DNA of 64,000 bases. Source: Tranzscheliella williamsii (taxonomy: Eukaryota; Basidiomycota; Ustilaginomycetes; Ustilaginales; Ustilaginaceae). The DNA is taken from contig JALBYF010000019.1 in NCBI GenBank assembly GCA_023212725.1, forward strand, positions 1 to 64,000, read 5' to 3'. Below are positions 1-9,648 of this stretch, piece after piece. How positions within the stretch are numbered: position 1 is the stretch's first letter; each line of letters begins with the position of its first letter. The notes under the pieces were generated by a model. It was not told the DNA's origin. It searched no databases and saw only the letters and a program-made list of their open reading frames with translations. The translations under genes and the position numbers were made by a program.

Positions 1-107
1 AGGGCGGGGGTGGGGGGCCGGGGGGGGGGGCATCGGGTGGTAGGGCGGGGGAGAGAGGGAAAAAAGGGGGGCGGGGCGGGGGGCTTGCCCCCCCCCCCCC
101 CCCCCCA
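1..107. repeat. G-run / C-run low-complexity edge
   Basis: The first ~87 bases consist of short G tracts separated by one or two other bases, followed by a run of 19 C (88-106). The G tracts could form G-quadruplexes and the C run could pair with them, but this pattern is also what a low-quality contig end looks like. No telomeric TTAGGG arrays are visible. No coding content is seen. Confidence 0.7.
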
Positions 108-133
108 CCGACGCAGCGCTACAGAATCCGACC

Positions 134-622
134 ATGTCTCCGCTCAAGCTTGTTCTGCTCGCTGCCCTGCTCGTGGTAGGCGGGCGTAGCCAAGACCCTG
201 ACCTCGTAGTTCCAAAAACCCACGTGGGAATGGCCGACGACAGGGAATGGAAGCGGCGCTGCATGCCGGCGGCGCAGCCGGGCTACCTGTGCGCGTCCGC
301 CAATGAGGGTTCGATCAACTACACGGTGGATGATCCCAAAACCTTGGTCTGGTCCGATCAAATGCACTGTAAGCCTCTCCCATCTGTGCGCGCGCGGACG
401 TAGCTGACCGCTTGCCCACCGCATGCCGCAGATTTCGCCCTCGATTGCACGAGCGGCGTGACGCTTTACAAGTACCGCCCAGGAGTCGGAGACGCCTGGT
501 ACCTCAAGGTCATGGACGAATTCATGGATGGCTCCACCACCTGCTGCACTTTCGTTGTGGCCACCGACAACGAGCCAGAAAATCGCGACACCTGCCCTCG
601 CAACGGCTGGCCCGTCCTCTGA
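134..622 (+). CDS. small secreted cysteine-containing protein (candidate effector)
   Basis: Two exons, 134-368 and 432-622, joined across a 63-nt GT-AG intron (phase 1), give 141 residues. The unspliced reading would stop inside the intron, and splicing restores an open frame to a TGA at 620-622. Residues 1-19 form a classical signal peptide (Lys5, hydrophobic LVLLAALLVV core, cut near GGRS/Q). The mature part has six cysteines, one an adjacent CC pair near the C-terminus, and an N-glycosylation sequon (NYT). There is no transmembrane segment. Small size, secretion and an even Cys count fit smut candidate effectors or apoplastic proteins. I do not recognise a named family, so the function is unknown. 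It lies next to the poor-quality window edge and is followed by a long gene-poor stretch. Confidence 0.75.
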
Positions 623-2902
623 ACCCCCACCGCCTCGAATACTACCTTGCGCCTCGCACCGAAATCTAGTGTTCCCTTGAGACATGCTCGCACACACGCC
701 GAAAAGCACACGACCGAGAGTCCGTACGTAGTCGAGCCAGAAACCAATGTCTATGAAGCATGTCGCAGAGGCGGTCATGGCCGAGAGGAGTGGAAATCGT
801 TGATGTGTAAGGGCCGGAGGATAATGTGCTCAAGTCTCATACCTTTCCCGCATCGCTCTCACAACGTGACTTAACGTTTCCACTTACCGAGAGCAAGGAA
901 GCGGGATCGGGATCGGGAACGGGCGGGCCGCTGCTTTCAAACGCGCGAAAGTCAAGGAAGAGGGACAGGGGATAAATTCATGGGCCAAGTCGCTTGCTTG
1001 CTACAGCCAGTGTACAGCTGGGTTGTGAAGTGACGAGCAGGTTGCTCTCCGGATAGAGCAAATGAGAGATGAGCAAGTAGTTGCGTGCCTGGCTTCGTTT
1101 CACTTCGCCCTTGCATGACCGCTCTCGAATTAGGTCTGTCGCCCAGATGAGAAATCGGGCGTGCAGACTGGAAAGAGGTCTAGAAGTGGACCTTCCTCAT
1201 GCCGCTCAGATCAGAGCCTGACCTGCAGTACTCTCGCTTCCATTATGCGCGCGAAGTCGATTGTACGGGCAGGGAAAGTGAGTAACAGGTAACAAGTAAG
1301 GAGAGGCTCGAGCTGGGATGCAGGAGAATAGCAACTCCGACTCCGCTTGAAAAGCTGGGGAAGAAAGTAGTCAACTGATGTTTCGCCAATGAGGTCAAGT
1401 GACGACGCAAGCGGTTGCATGGGAATTTCAGCGCGCCGCCCTCACAGACTGTTTGGTTTGCACTAAGCAGATCGACGATCATCGTGTCAGAGAGGACCTC
1501 GCCTCATCCTGATATACCCTTTCACCAGTACGTTTGCGAAGCTGTCGCGCGTTCCTCTGCAGAACCAGTGTCGTAGCTCAGAAGAATGGCCCTCTCTCTT
1601 GCTTGCAAGAGGCTGGTCTTGCAAGAGCCTGGATCAAGGCGGCGCGGTTTCGAGCGAGGGCCGCTCCTACTGCAGCAGCTGAAACCAGACGGGGCGAGGC
1701 ACAAATTCGATTAACTTAGCTTGCCGTCACAGCTACTTAGACATAAGGCATTGGTATAATCACAACCGTTAGGCGGGTAGCTGCAAGCTAACTTATGCGA
1801 GCTCGCTTATGCAAGTACCTCTACCTGCAGTTGTAACCTTTTTAAAGTGCTGTTGTACTGACGGAAACTCCGGTAACTGGCTTCGTACCGGGAATACCGA
1901 GTGAAAGAAACTCAGTCAACGCTGACTAGGCCATTTGAAATCAGAGCATGCAGGAGAACGTTTCCACGCACATTTACTGAACTTGTTTTTGCCCGGGAGG
2001 ATCATCCTGTCTTCCAAGGCTCACGCCGTACGCCCGCTGCCACTACTGCATTGCGCGGCTTCGTCGCTAGCTCTTCTCACTGCGACTCCTCTGGCTCATC
2101 TCTCGCCTGCTACTTGGATCCTCTTGTACGCCATTGCGCGACCGACCTGGCATTCGCATGGCCCATCGCAAAAATGTCAACATTGTATATGCATATGAAC
2201 AACGCCCAGACCGGCTTGGACCTAATACAGTAGTAGTCACTTGTACTAGCGCTCCTGCTCTGCCCCACCAACGGTTTCGTTGAACGTTGCCAGAGCCAAG
2301 TTTCGCCTACGGTTGTGCGGAGCTCTAGTTTTCTTCCCCGCTTCTTTTCACGCCAGTGTACGTCGGTCGGCCTTGATCGTCCTCGCTTCTAGTACACTGG
2401 GCAGTACACTGGGCTTGAGAAGCGGTCACGTCTCTGCCTGCCTGGTGTCCTTGCTTCCTAGATGGCTCCTCCAGCATCCCAGCTCCTAGCAACTTCCATC
2501 CGCCCCACTCTCCCTACCCCGCACAACCCCCTTCCCTCCTCGTCCTCATCAAGGATACCTTCTTCCCTACCACCTAGTCGCCATCCGACCTTTCCCTACT
2601 TGATCACCTCTCTTTCTCGACCGTGCTCTTATATCCCGGCCTCGTTTCTCGTCTTACAGTCTCCATTGACCCGTTCATCATCATCGTTTCCAGGTCGCCG
2701 TTTCTGGTTCTAGTCTACTCCAGTCTACACTTCACACGTCTAGCCTGGTTCATATAGTCGCTTATACCACATCCTCTTCGACGTCAGTCTCTCTTCCTTC
2801 GCATCCAAGGAGGGGACGAGGATCGCTGTGCAAGACCACGTTTGACTGTTCATCATCACCGCCGTCTAACCCGTCCTAATCCTGTGAGAGAGTGGCAACA
2901 AA
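623..2902. other. long gene-free interval with pyrimidine-rich leader
   Basis: No convincing ORF is seen. The short open stretches here show no coding character or recognisable domain. From about 2460 to the ATG at 2903 the plus strand becomes strongly C/T-rich, as expected for promoter and 5' leader sequence in this lineage. A short tandem repeat at 2391-2414 is listed separately. No tRNA A/B boxes were found. Confidence 0.6.
2391..2414. repeat. perfect 12-bp tandem duplication
   Basis: The 12-mer AGTACACTGGGC occurs twice head to tail (2391-2402 and 2403-2414). A partial inverted copy, GCCAGTGTAC, lies about 40 bp upstream. It sits about 490 bp before the MARVEL-protein ATG and could be a factor-binding site or a replication slip. 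Confidence 0.7.
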
Positions 2903-4042
2903 ATGGGTCTGCCACCGCGCCGTTCGCTGACGGTGCAGGAGCCTTCTCATGGCCCGCTCGGTGCACCGCATCCCAATGTGATGCTAGTGGTCCGTTTCCT
3001 TGTCACCGGCTTGGTCTGTCTACTTTCGTTGGCCACTGCCATCATCTCTATCTTGGTCGTTGACTACTACAACAGCCACGACCCTATCATCCGACCGTCA
3101 TGGGGTTCCTTGATCTTCCTCATCGTCCTCGGCCTCTTCACACCTATCATCTACTTTGGCTATAACATCTTCCTCCCTCTCATGCCCTTCATCCGATACG
3201 GCGACTTTCTCTACTCGCTCTTCATGGTCAAGATCGAGCTTCTACTTCAGTTCTCCATGGCCGTGCTTTGGGTTTCCGGCGCTCTCGCTTATGCCAATGA
3301 TATGAGGGGCAAGGAAAATTGCCAGTTCGACGGCTACTGGCATTACGAGAAGCCTGCCAATTTTGGCCACGTTTGCAACCTCATTGAATACGCATGCGCC
3401 TTCGCCTATGCCACCTTTGGTGTTCAGGCTTTCCTCTTTGTTATCGAGCTGTTCTACGGCCTCTACATCTTCCTCGTCCTCGATCAGGAATCCCTCAACG
3501 AGCCGCACTTTGAATGGGGACGACGCGCCTACAATCATCGTCAGCAGGCCAGGCAACAGCACCGACAGTCCGCGATCGGAGGTTCGCGTCCTGCTCGGGC
3601 AGCTGCCTTGGGCGGCGCGAGCCGTGCACCTCCCGCAGCCTCTTACCGTGACAACGGCAGACGGGTGTCCAGTAGCAACAGCGGCTCCAGCGTCTCGGGC
3701 CGCGGTACTCATCCGGGCACAGGGCGCAGGGGTGCTGCCTACAACGATCCTGAGATGGAAAGCCGGACATCTGCACCACTCTCGTTGGGCAGTAGAGGCA
3801 GAAGAGGAGCTGCATACGGCGGCATGGCCGACGAAGACGAAGAATCGCAGATCGGTGGCGCTGCACGCTCTGACACGTCGAGGGGTGCCGGTCCTCTAGC
3901 TGCTGCCGCGGCTGCTGGCGGGGAAAAGGGCCATCGAGCCACATCGTCGCGAGGTGGCGGATCCCGAAGGAGTTCCAGGCGAGGGCCGCCCTCTGACGAA
4001 GAAAGTGGCTGGCATCTCAAGGAAGATGAATCCGAGCGGTAA
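2903..4042 (+). CDS. MARVEL-type four-TM membrane protein
   Basis: Single exon, 379 residues. The ATG is in good context (CAAAATGG) after a long pyrimidine-rich leader. Four hydrophobic segments lie at about residues 27-53, 67-93, 107-130 and 163-193, with a short loop between TM3 and TM4 holding Cys140 and Cys158. This is the layout of MARVEL-domain proteins, which in fungi sit in the plasma membrane or secretory membranes. The remaining ~180 residues are a cytosolic, low-complexity tail rich in Arg, Ser, Gly, Ala, Asp and Glu with QQARQQHRQ-like stretches, probably disordered. The precise role is unknown. The domain call rests on topology and overall character rather than on a diagnostic residue. 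Confidence 0.8.
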   Translation: MGLPPRRSLTVQEPSHGPLGAPHPNVMLVVRFLVTGLVCLLSLATAIISILVVDYYNSHDPIIRPSWGSLIFLIVLGLFTPIIYFGYNIFLPLMPFIRYGDFLYSLFMVKIELLLQFSMAVLWVSGALAYANDMRGKENCQFDGYWHYEKPANFGHVCNLIEYACAFAYATFGVQAFLFVIELFYGLYIFLVLDQESLNEPHFEWGRRAYNHRQQARQQHRQSAIGGSRPARAAALGGASRAPPAASYRDNGRRVSSSNSGSSVSGRGTHPGTGRRGAAYNDPEMESRTSAPLSLGSRGRRGAAYGGMADEDEESQIGGAARSDTSRGAGPLAAAAAAGGEKGHRATSSRGGGSRRSSRRGPPSDEESGWHLKEDESER

Positions 4043-4954
4043 AGCCATCGCCGATTCCGGTTACGCAAAAGTCTCTCCCTCTCGTCCACCACGATGCCCT
4101 GCGACATCCGTTGTTTCCCATTTGATACCAGCGCGTTTCTCATCCAGGCTCACGACGATATGCGCGCTCCGCAAACGCTTCAGCCTGAACGCACGTTAGC
4201 ACTCTCCCTTTCCCGGCCCATCTGACCATCGCTGCAAGCTTGGACTCCTGTTCGACTCCATGTCGTCCACCGGTACAGTCACTCGTTTCAGCCCCCTTCC
4301 GCGCTCGTCTCTTGTTGCTGCCGCATCACGAGCTCGTTCATTGTTTGCCACCGCCCTACGGTTCGCCGACGGGTGGTGCCCCACCATCGTTTGATATCCC
4401 AACCACGCTCACTCCTGCGTTTGCTTGCGCATACAAGACCTTTTCGTCTTCGCCTTCTTTATTTCACCTTTTTTTATCATGCCTGCCTTTGCTGCGGCGC
4501 GCCACCGTCATGTCCACTTCGGCCCACCGGTGCCGTCTTTCTCAGGAATGTTGTACACCTACCAGCTTTCTATCGATTCTTACGCACTGTCTGCCTGTCT
4601 GCGAGTTGTGTGGTGCGGGCCATCTGTTCGTGAGCGCGAGCAGCGGGTCGAGTGTGAGGTGGTGCCGCGGAGCGTTCCAGCCGTGCACGCACGCGGACGC
4701 AGAGCCGTAAGGGCAGTTGGGTATATTGCGGGTTGAGTGGTACTAATACATGCGCGAGCTGGCGTCGCTCGGGCGGCGGGGGGAACGGAAAGGTATGCCA
4801 CGCGCTACACGCAGGCAATGTGCCGGAGCGTGGCTGCACGCCCCTGGAATGGCGCCCGGACCGAGCGAGGTCGAGAATGGGCTACCACCGGGCAGGAAAG
4901 GCTAGAGTTGAACCGTTCGGACGATCCATACAGACCGTGAGTAATCTGTCGGTC
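4043..4954. other. intergenic between convergent genes
   Basis: 3' regions of the MARVEL gene and YJU2. The 4400-4600 part is C/T-rich and has overlapping short open frames, one starting at a TTG with a signal-peptide-like stretch, but none with an ATG and recognisable content. A tRNA-like B box (GTTCGACTCC near 4248) has no matching T stem. Confidence 0.5.
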
Positions 4955-5953
4955 TCACTTCTTCTTGCGGACGAGGCCGAGTGCATTTGGCCCGTTCTTT
5001 TTCTTCTTGGGCACGGCAGAGGACGCTGCCAGGACAGCGCCGCTTCCGCCGGCGGGTCGCGAACCGCCAGTGCTAGATAGTGACAGCAGAGCAGACGCCT
5101 TCCTCCCAAGGAGCGCCTGGACGCTGGGCTCGTCGTCATCGCTACCCTCTTCTGCAAATTTGCGCTTGACCGACACGCCGCCGGCTCTCGGAGCGCTTTC
5201 GACGTCTCCCATGACGCTGCTGCCGTGTGTATTTGAACCGCTGGCGATCCCGTCGGGTCCATCAGCGACAACGTTGCTCGACGGTTCGGTGTCTAACGCC
5301 CTGCCGAAATACTTCCGGACGAGTGCCTCGTCTTCCTCCTCGGCTTGCGTCTGCTCGGTCTCCTCCAGCGTTTTCATCTTACCAGCCGCCGTGTCCTTAC
5401 GGTGGAGGCTGGAAAGCACAGCTTCGGTGTCGACCCTTTCGAGCTTTGCGTTCCTGGTGCGGATGTCCTGCAAAGCATCCAGGATCTCCATCTCTCTCCT
5501 GGAGTCCAAGGTCCGATCCTCCAGCTGCTTCATCGGGTCACCCTCCATCGACTCGAGCTTCTTTTCGAGCTTCTCCTCTTCCGTCAGGCCTTTGTCTTCT
5601 GCACCTTCTTCATCGCCTCGCCACGGCTCAAAGTTCCTGCTAGCCCCATGTTCGGCAGCATAGTCCGTATTCTTCGGATCGGTCTTGAAGGTGATCTCGG
5701 AGGAGCACTGCGTGCATTTGATGTAGAAGCGGAAGATCTTGATGCCATAGTAGTCCTCACCCTGCACGACCTCTTTGCGTGCGTTGAACTTCTTGCCCTT
5801 GTAGATGTATTCGCCACACGAGTTGCATCGCATCGAGAAGGGTGCCATAAGACGGACGACCTGCTGCCGGTCCTTGCCCAACTTCCGGCGAGGGATCTTG
5901 GCCGGATCAAAGTCCGGCGGGTAGTAGTGGTTTAGGGCTTTGCGATCCGCCAT
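4955..5953 (-). CDS. YJU2: spliceosome component YJU2/CWC16
   Basis: 332 residues. The start is set at the ATG of [15 protein letters not shown] because family members begin at this point; four more codons to an upstream ATG are possible. Known role: Yju2/CCDC94 joins the Prp19-associated spliceosome and promotes the first catalytic step of pre-mRNA splicing in the nucleus. Visible hallmarks are the N-terminal [12 protein letters not shown] motif, the block [20 protein letters not shown], and a zinc ribbon formed by Cys43, Cys46, Cys80 and Cys83, followed by [10 protein letters not shown] and EHGASRNF. The central part is acidic and helical. The C-terminus is Lys-rich (PKKKKNGP and RKKK) and probably nuclear-targeting. 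Length is close to the human protein. It points toward the MARVEL gene. The active presence of spliceosome parts fits the few introns seen here. Confidence 0.95.
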   Translation of the reverse strand: MADRKALNHYYPPDFDPAKIPRRKLGKDRQQVVRLMAPFSMRCNSCGEYIYKGKKFNARKEVVQGEDYYGIKIFRFYIKCTQCSSEITFKTDPKNTDYAAEHGASRNFEPWRGDEEGAEDKGLTEEEKLEKKLESMEGDPMKQLEDRTLDSRREMEILDALQDIRTRNAKLERVDTEAVLSSLHRKDTAAGKMKTLEETEQTQAEEEDEALVRKYFGRALDTEPSSNVVADGPDGIASGSNTHGSSVMGDVESAPRAGGVSVKRKFAEEGSDDDEPSVQALLGRKASALLSLSSTGGSRPAGGSGAVLAASSAVPKKKKNGPNALGLVRKKK

Positions 5954-6960
5954 CCTGACTGTCAACGTCCGGCAACGGTGCCGTGGGTTCTGTGCAGATG
6001 GTGGTGGCGGAGCAGCAGTTTCCGTAGAGTCTCAGCATTCACATATAAAAGTTGTCGGATGTAAGTCACGTTGCTGCGGATTTTGTGTGTTAAGTCCTCC
6101 TGGTACCCATCTAACCGGCCGAGTGAGTCAATTCAAATTTTAAGCTCGCACAACCTCATTTTCGTGCCACGCCATCTCGCCGTCATCGCTGCTGCGCACG
6201 GAGCCAGTCTTCTGATTAGGGACAGAGGATGGGGAAAAGATGAGTGATGAACAAGTGCGTCCGTGCGGCGATAGGATGACACCTTTGCGGAGAACTGATA
6301 GCAAGTGCGTGATAAGACCCATTCTGTTCCATAGATAGACAGGGAACCGTACCGTTGGTTGGGCCAGGTGGGATGTGTGTTACTTTCAACGTCTAGGCAG
6401 ATGCGCTGTCTCGTGACCGTATCTTTCCGTTGGGGTTGAGCTCGTGCTGATTGCGCGCTTTGGAATTCGCATCGCATCACCGCCTGCCCAGGAGCGCAGT
6501 CCAGATAACAACCGCCCGCAATGCCCCCCGCAAAGAAGGGTGTGTGCTTGTGCACCTGCGTCACGCAGCGGCCAATCCTGCCCGTCCACTAGCGTCGGCG
6601 ATTTTCCCCTAACTTCTCGACGGGGCTTTCCACGTCAGTCATGCCGCGGATGGTGCATTCACAGCATGGCACTTCAAATTAAGGCCCGTTCGCCAACCCC
6701 AGCCCTGCACCATGGTCCGCTATCTCTCGCAGTCGAATATATAACACCACCTTCGTCTGCCGTGTCCGCCCTTGACTCCTCACATCGGCCGTTCACTAGC
6801 TGCCGCCCACGTTTCCGTTCTGGAGTTACGCATGGTTGTTGTACCCTGAGCAGCTTCCCGTTCACTGTATCGGTATTCCTTCGCCCTTGGTCCTTTCCTG
6901 GAGACGCTCACCGCCGGCAACCCTTCCCTTTGCACCGATCTACCAAGCCATACTCGAGCC
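5954..6960. other. divergent promoter region YJU2 / 4E-BP
   Basis: About 1 kb between two divergent start codons. A TATA-like element for the plus-strand gene is at 6738-6744. A second TATAAAA-like stretch lies near 6041-6047 on the plus strand without an assigned gene. The open frame running into 6961 from upstream lacks conserved content and is leader sequence. Confidence 0.5.
6738..6744 (+). promoter_or_regulatory. TATA-like element upstream of 4E-BP gene
   Basis: TATATAA, 217 bp before the ATG at 6961 and followed by a C/T-rich leader. Assigned by sequence and position only. Confidence 0.45.
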
Positions 6961-7269
6961 ATGACTTCGATCCCTATCCGCCAGCAACAAGCGGCTCCCT
7001 CCTCGTCGTCGCTCTTTGGCACTACGCCCAACGGCACCCGCATCTTCTACTCGCGCGACCAGCTCCTCAACCTCGCCTCGTCGCCCCTCTCCAAGAGCCC
7101 GCCCAACGTCATCGCCAATATCCCGGCGTCGATCTCTCGGAGCCCCAAGTCGCACGACTCGCCTACCTTCCCGTCTTCGCGCCAAGACGAGCCGGCCCCT
7201 TCTCCTACTGCGGCCCCCTGCGACAGGCGCGACTCGGACTCCGAAGAAGCGTTCGACATGGAGCTGTAG
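6961..7269 (+). CDS. eIF4E-binding protein (4E-BP), metazoan-type
   Basis: 102 residues, single exon, ATG to TAG. Known family role: 4E-BPs bind cap-binding eIF4E through YxxxxL-phi and block eIF4G until TOR phosphorylates them. Here residues 30-36 (YSRDQLL) fit that motif exactly and are preceded by TTPNGTRIF, matching TTPGGTRII of animal 4E-BPs. Thr22-Pro corresponds to human Thr46, Ser41-Pro to Ser65, and Ser46-Pro-Pro to Thr70, with the same SP-x-x-K-(S/T)-PP spacing. The last five residues, FDMEL (98-102), fit a TOS motif (human FEMDI), the raptor-docking site, also at the extreme C-terminus. The rest is Ser/Pro-rich and disordered, with further SP sites at 61 and 67. Budding-yeast eIF4E binders (Caf20, Eap1) do not share this architecture. 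The function is inferred from motifs; several independent motifs in the right order make it strong. Confidence 0.88.
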   Translation: MTSIPIRQQQAAPSSSSLFGTTPNGTRIFYSRDQLLNLASSPLSKSPPNVIANIPASISRSPKSHDSPTFPSSRQDEPAPSPTAAPCDRRDSDSEEAFDMEL

Positions 7270-7734
7270 CGGATCCCTCTGCCGCGGCTAGGTCCCCAGC
7301 TCGCCTCTCTTCCAAGCTCGTGGTCGTGCGCTCGGTCTTGTCCACTCCGTTCCCCCCTCGCATCCGTTCCCACTGCAAAAAAATCGTCGCAATTATCCAT
7401 CCTAAGCAAAACATCGGCAAGCATTCTCTCGTTCCATGTATCCTAGTAAACAGCCATCACGGCCAATCGGCCACAAATAAACCAATACAATGTCGTCCCT
7501 TCCGTTATCTGCATCTCGCAACGAGTGCCCTGTATTGGTGAGATGTGTATGGCAACTGGGGTAGCCTTGGGTTGATAAGCCCAGAGTCTTTTTGAGTACG
7601 ACCGCGGTGGGCCGAGAGAGGGTGCCGGCGTGGGAGCTGGTGTTGGAGGTGGCTGGGAGGAGTGGAGGGCTTTGACGGTATGATCCGCAGCGTCGCCTTT
7701 TTCGTCATGCATCGGATGTGCTAGTGTGGGATAC
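7270..7734. other. intergenic between convergent genes
   Basis: 3' regions of the 4E-BP gene and the mitochondrial carrier. No supported ORF or structured element was seen. Confidence 0.5.
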
Positions 7735-8817
7735 CTACTTGTACGGAGGTCCGAGCAGGTTCCTCCACTGCTCGAGCACGATCTCGACGACGAGAAGCAG
7801 GACGCCACCGCCGGGGGCAAGTCGAAGCACCTTGGGCGTGAAGCCCTGGTAGAGCGCTCGTGGGCCTTCCTCGCGCGCGATCACGAGCATGCTTGGGAAG
7901 GTCCAGTTGTACTTCCTCGGCACGCCGGGTACATTGGGGCTGTTCTGGATACGGCTCTTGACCATGTCGGCGGGTGTGTTGAGCGCGGTACCCACAAAGC
8001 CTCCGACGGCACCAGAGATAAAGTTGTTCCTGATCTCCTCGGCCTTGCCCACCGGCTTGGGAAGGAGTGACCGGACCTGGAAGATGCAGCCAAAGTAGCC
8101 GCCGTTCCACAATACATGGCGCCAAAAGGTGCTTTCGAGCCCGGCGTAGAGACCCAACAAGCCATCAGCCTTGACGATCTTGGAGACTACGTCCATGGGA
8201 CCGGTGTACAGGTGCGCTTGTGCGCGGTCCTGCAGCCGAATTTTGACCAGTTCGAAGGGCACGACGACGACCGACTCGGTCGCGCCGGCAGAGCATCCCG
8301 TCAAGACCGAAAGCCCCTGTGTCATCTTATCAGACCCCGTTACATTGCGGAAGGTCTTGCCCCAGAAATCGTTCGCAGCGAACTTGACGGCCCGCTTGGG
8401 CGCCTCCAACATGAGAGGCGGCACCAAGCCTCGGTACAAGCGTCCAGCACTATCCGTACCAAGATCGAAAAAAAGAGTCAAGCACATTGCCGTTGGACGG
8501 CATCAAAGAGCGTATGTGGGGGTGGGGAGTGGTCAGAAAGCTGTTCCGCGCGACACAGCACGCGAGCTGATAGCCGCATCGGTATGGTGCATCGAGACTC
8601 ACCCTTCACTCTTGATGATCTTCTTGAATGCATCGACCATTCCATTGTAGCGTTCCGTGCCGGGGACCTCGGCCTTGCCCTGCAGCTGCATCCGTGTCTT
8701 CACCACATCGAGGGGATACAAGCAGAGCAGCTCAGTGACACCGGCAATGGCACCGGCCGAGAACTGCGCCCAGAAGGGAAGCGGCTTGGGCTTGTTGGTG
8801 GGCACTGCTGACGCCAT
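7735..8817 (-). CDS. ODC1: mitochondrial 2-oxodicarboxylate carrier
   Basis: Two exons on the minus strand, 8603-8817 and 7735-8449, split by a 153-nt GT-AG intron (8450-8602, phase 2). The joined product is 309 residues, the usual length of this family. It has three mitochondrial-carrier repeats with signature motifs PLDVVKTRM (Pro35), PFELVKIRL (Pro136) and PADMVKSRI (Pro231). Splicing creates the expected GxGRLYRGL stretch after repeat 1, and the GLESTFWRHVLWNGGYFG region is typical of yeast Odc1/Odc2 and human SLC25A21. These inner-membrane carriers exchange 2-oxoadipate and 2-oxoglutarate, linking lysine and tryptophan metabolism to the matrix. The substrate is inferred from family resemblance. 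The gene is convergent with the 4E-BP gene. Confidence 0.9.
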
Positions 8818-9648
8818 TGCTGCTATAAATCTTCTACACCGACCTCACTAAACCGTGTTGGATGTTGCTGCTGTCGTTATCCAGGAGACCTGTTCTGCGG
8901 AAGTTGACCAGTCCGGTGCAAACAGCGGAGTAAAATCAATGGCGATCACTTGTCGTCAGACAACGAAAAGCGGACCGGGTGAAAGCGAAAAAAGGGAGGT
9001 GGAAGAAGTGGTAGTGGCAGGTCGGTGGGGATTGGTGCATCTGTAGGTTTCTTCCACGGTGGGCCAGCGCCGACGCGGCTATCTCGCGCTAAGGACGAGC
9101 GCGCGTGAGATTGGTGCATGCAGGCCGCTCGGACAAAATCGCGGCCATCTGCGCACTCAACAAACCAAACCTTTTCGCCTCTGTCCTACTCATGATTGTA
9201 TGACTCCAACCTCCGCCGATTTGCGTTTCCCAATCCTGTGATATTTTCCTTGCTACCCGCTTATCAGGAAATCCGGCGGGCTTGATTGGATCCGACCGGC
9301 GACCGCGTTGGCGGCGTTTGTCAGATCGCTCCTGCTCGCTCGCCATCGATAGACTAGCGAACGGCTCGACCACCCTCCTCCGTTTGCGAAAGTGAAGATG
9401 CAGCGCAGATTGCCGCCTCCACGCGCGTACATGCCCTGCATGCATTCATTGTTGACGGTCCGGCATCCGTCTCACGCGGCAATCTCTCTCTACCCCACAG
9501 GCTCCTGCCATGGCCGAGTTCATTCATGCCCAAACGTTAGCTACTACCACGGTCGCTCGGACGAGCGAAAAGCAATTCGATGAGGCGTCAGCCCTTCACA
9601 GCCCTGAGGCAGGCGGATAGAAGAAGCAAGAGCAGAGGACCAAACTCG
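8818..9648. other. intergenic, carrier promoter and RAD52 3' side
   Basis: Holds the upstream region of the carrier gene and the 3' flank of RAD52. No ORF with recognisable content and no tRNA were seen. Confidence 0.5.

Noticed and set aside
4240..4270. tRNA B-box-like GTTCGACTCC
   Set aside because: The flanking bases cannot form a T stem and there is no A box or acceptor stem around it.
4425..4736. 103-codon ORF with signal-peptide-like start
   Set aside because: It begins at TTG, and the hydrophobic stretch comes from C/T-rich 3' flanking sequence. No ATG precedes it.
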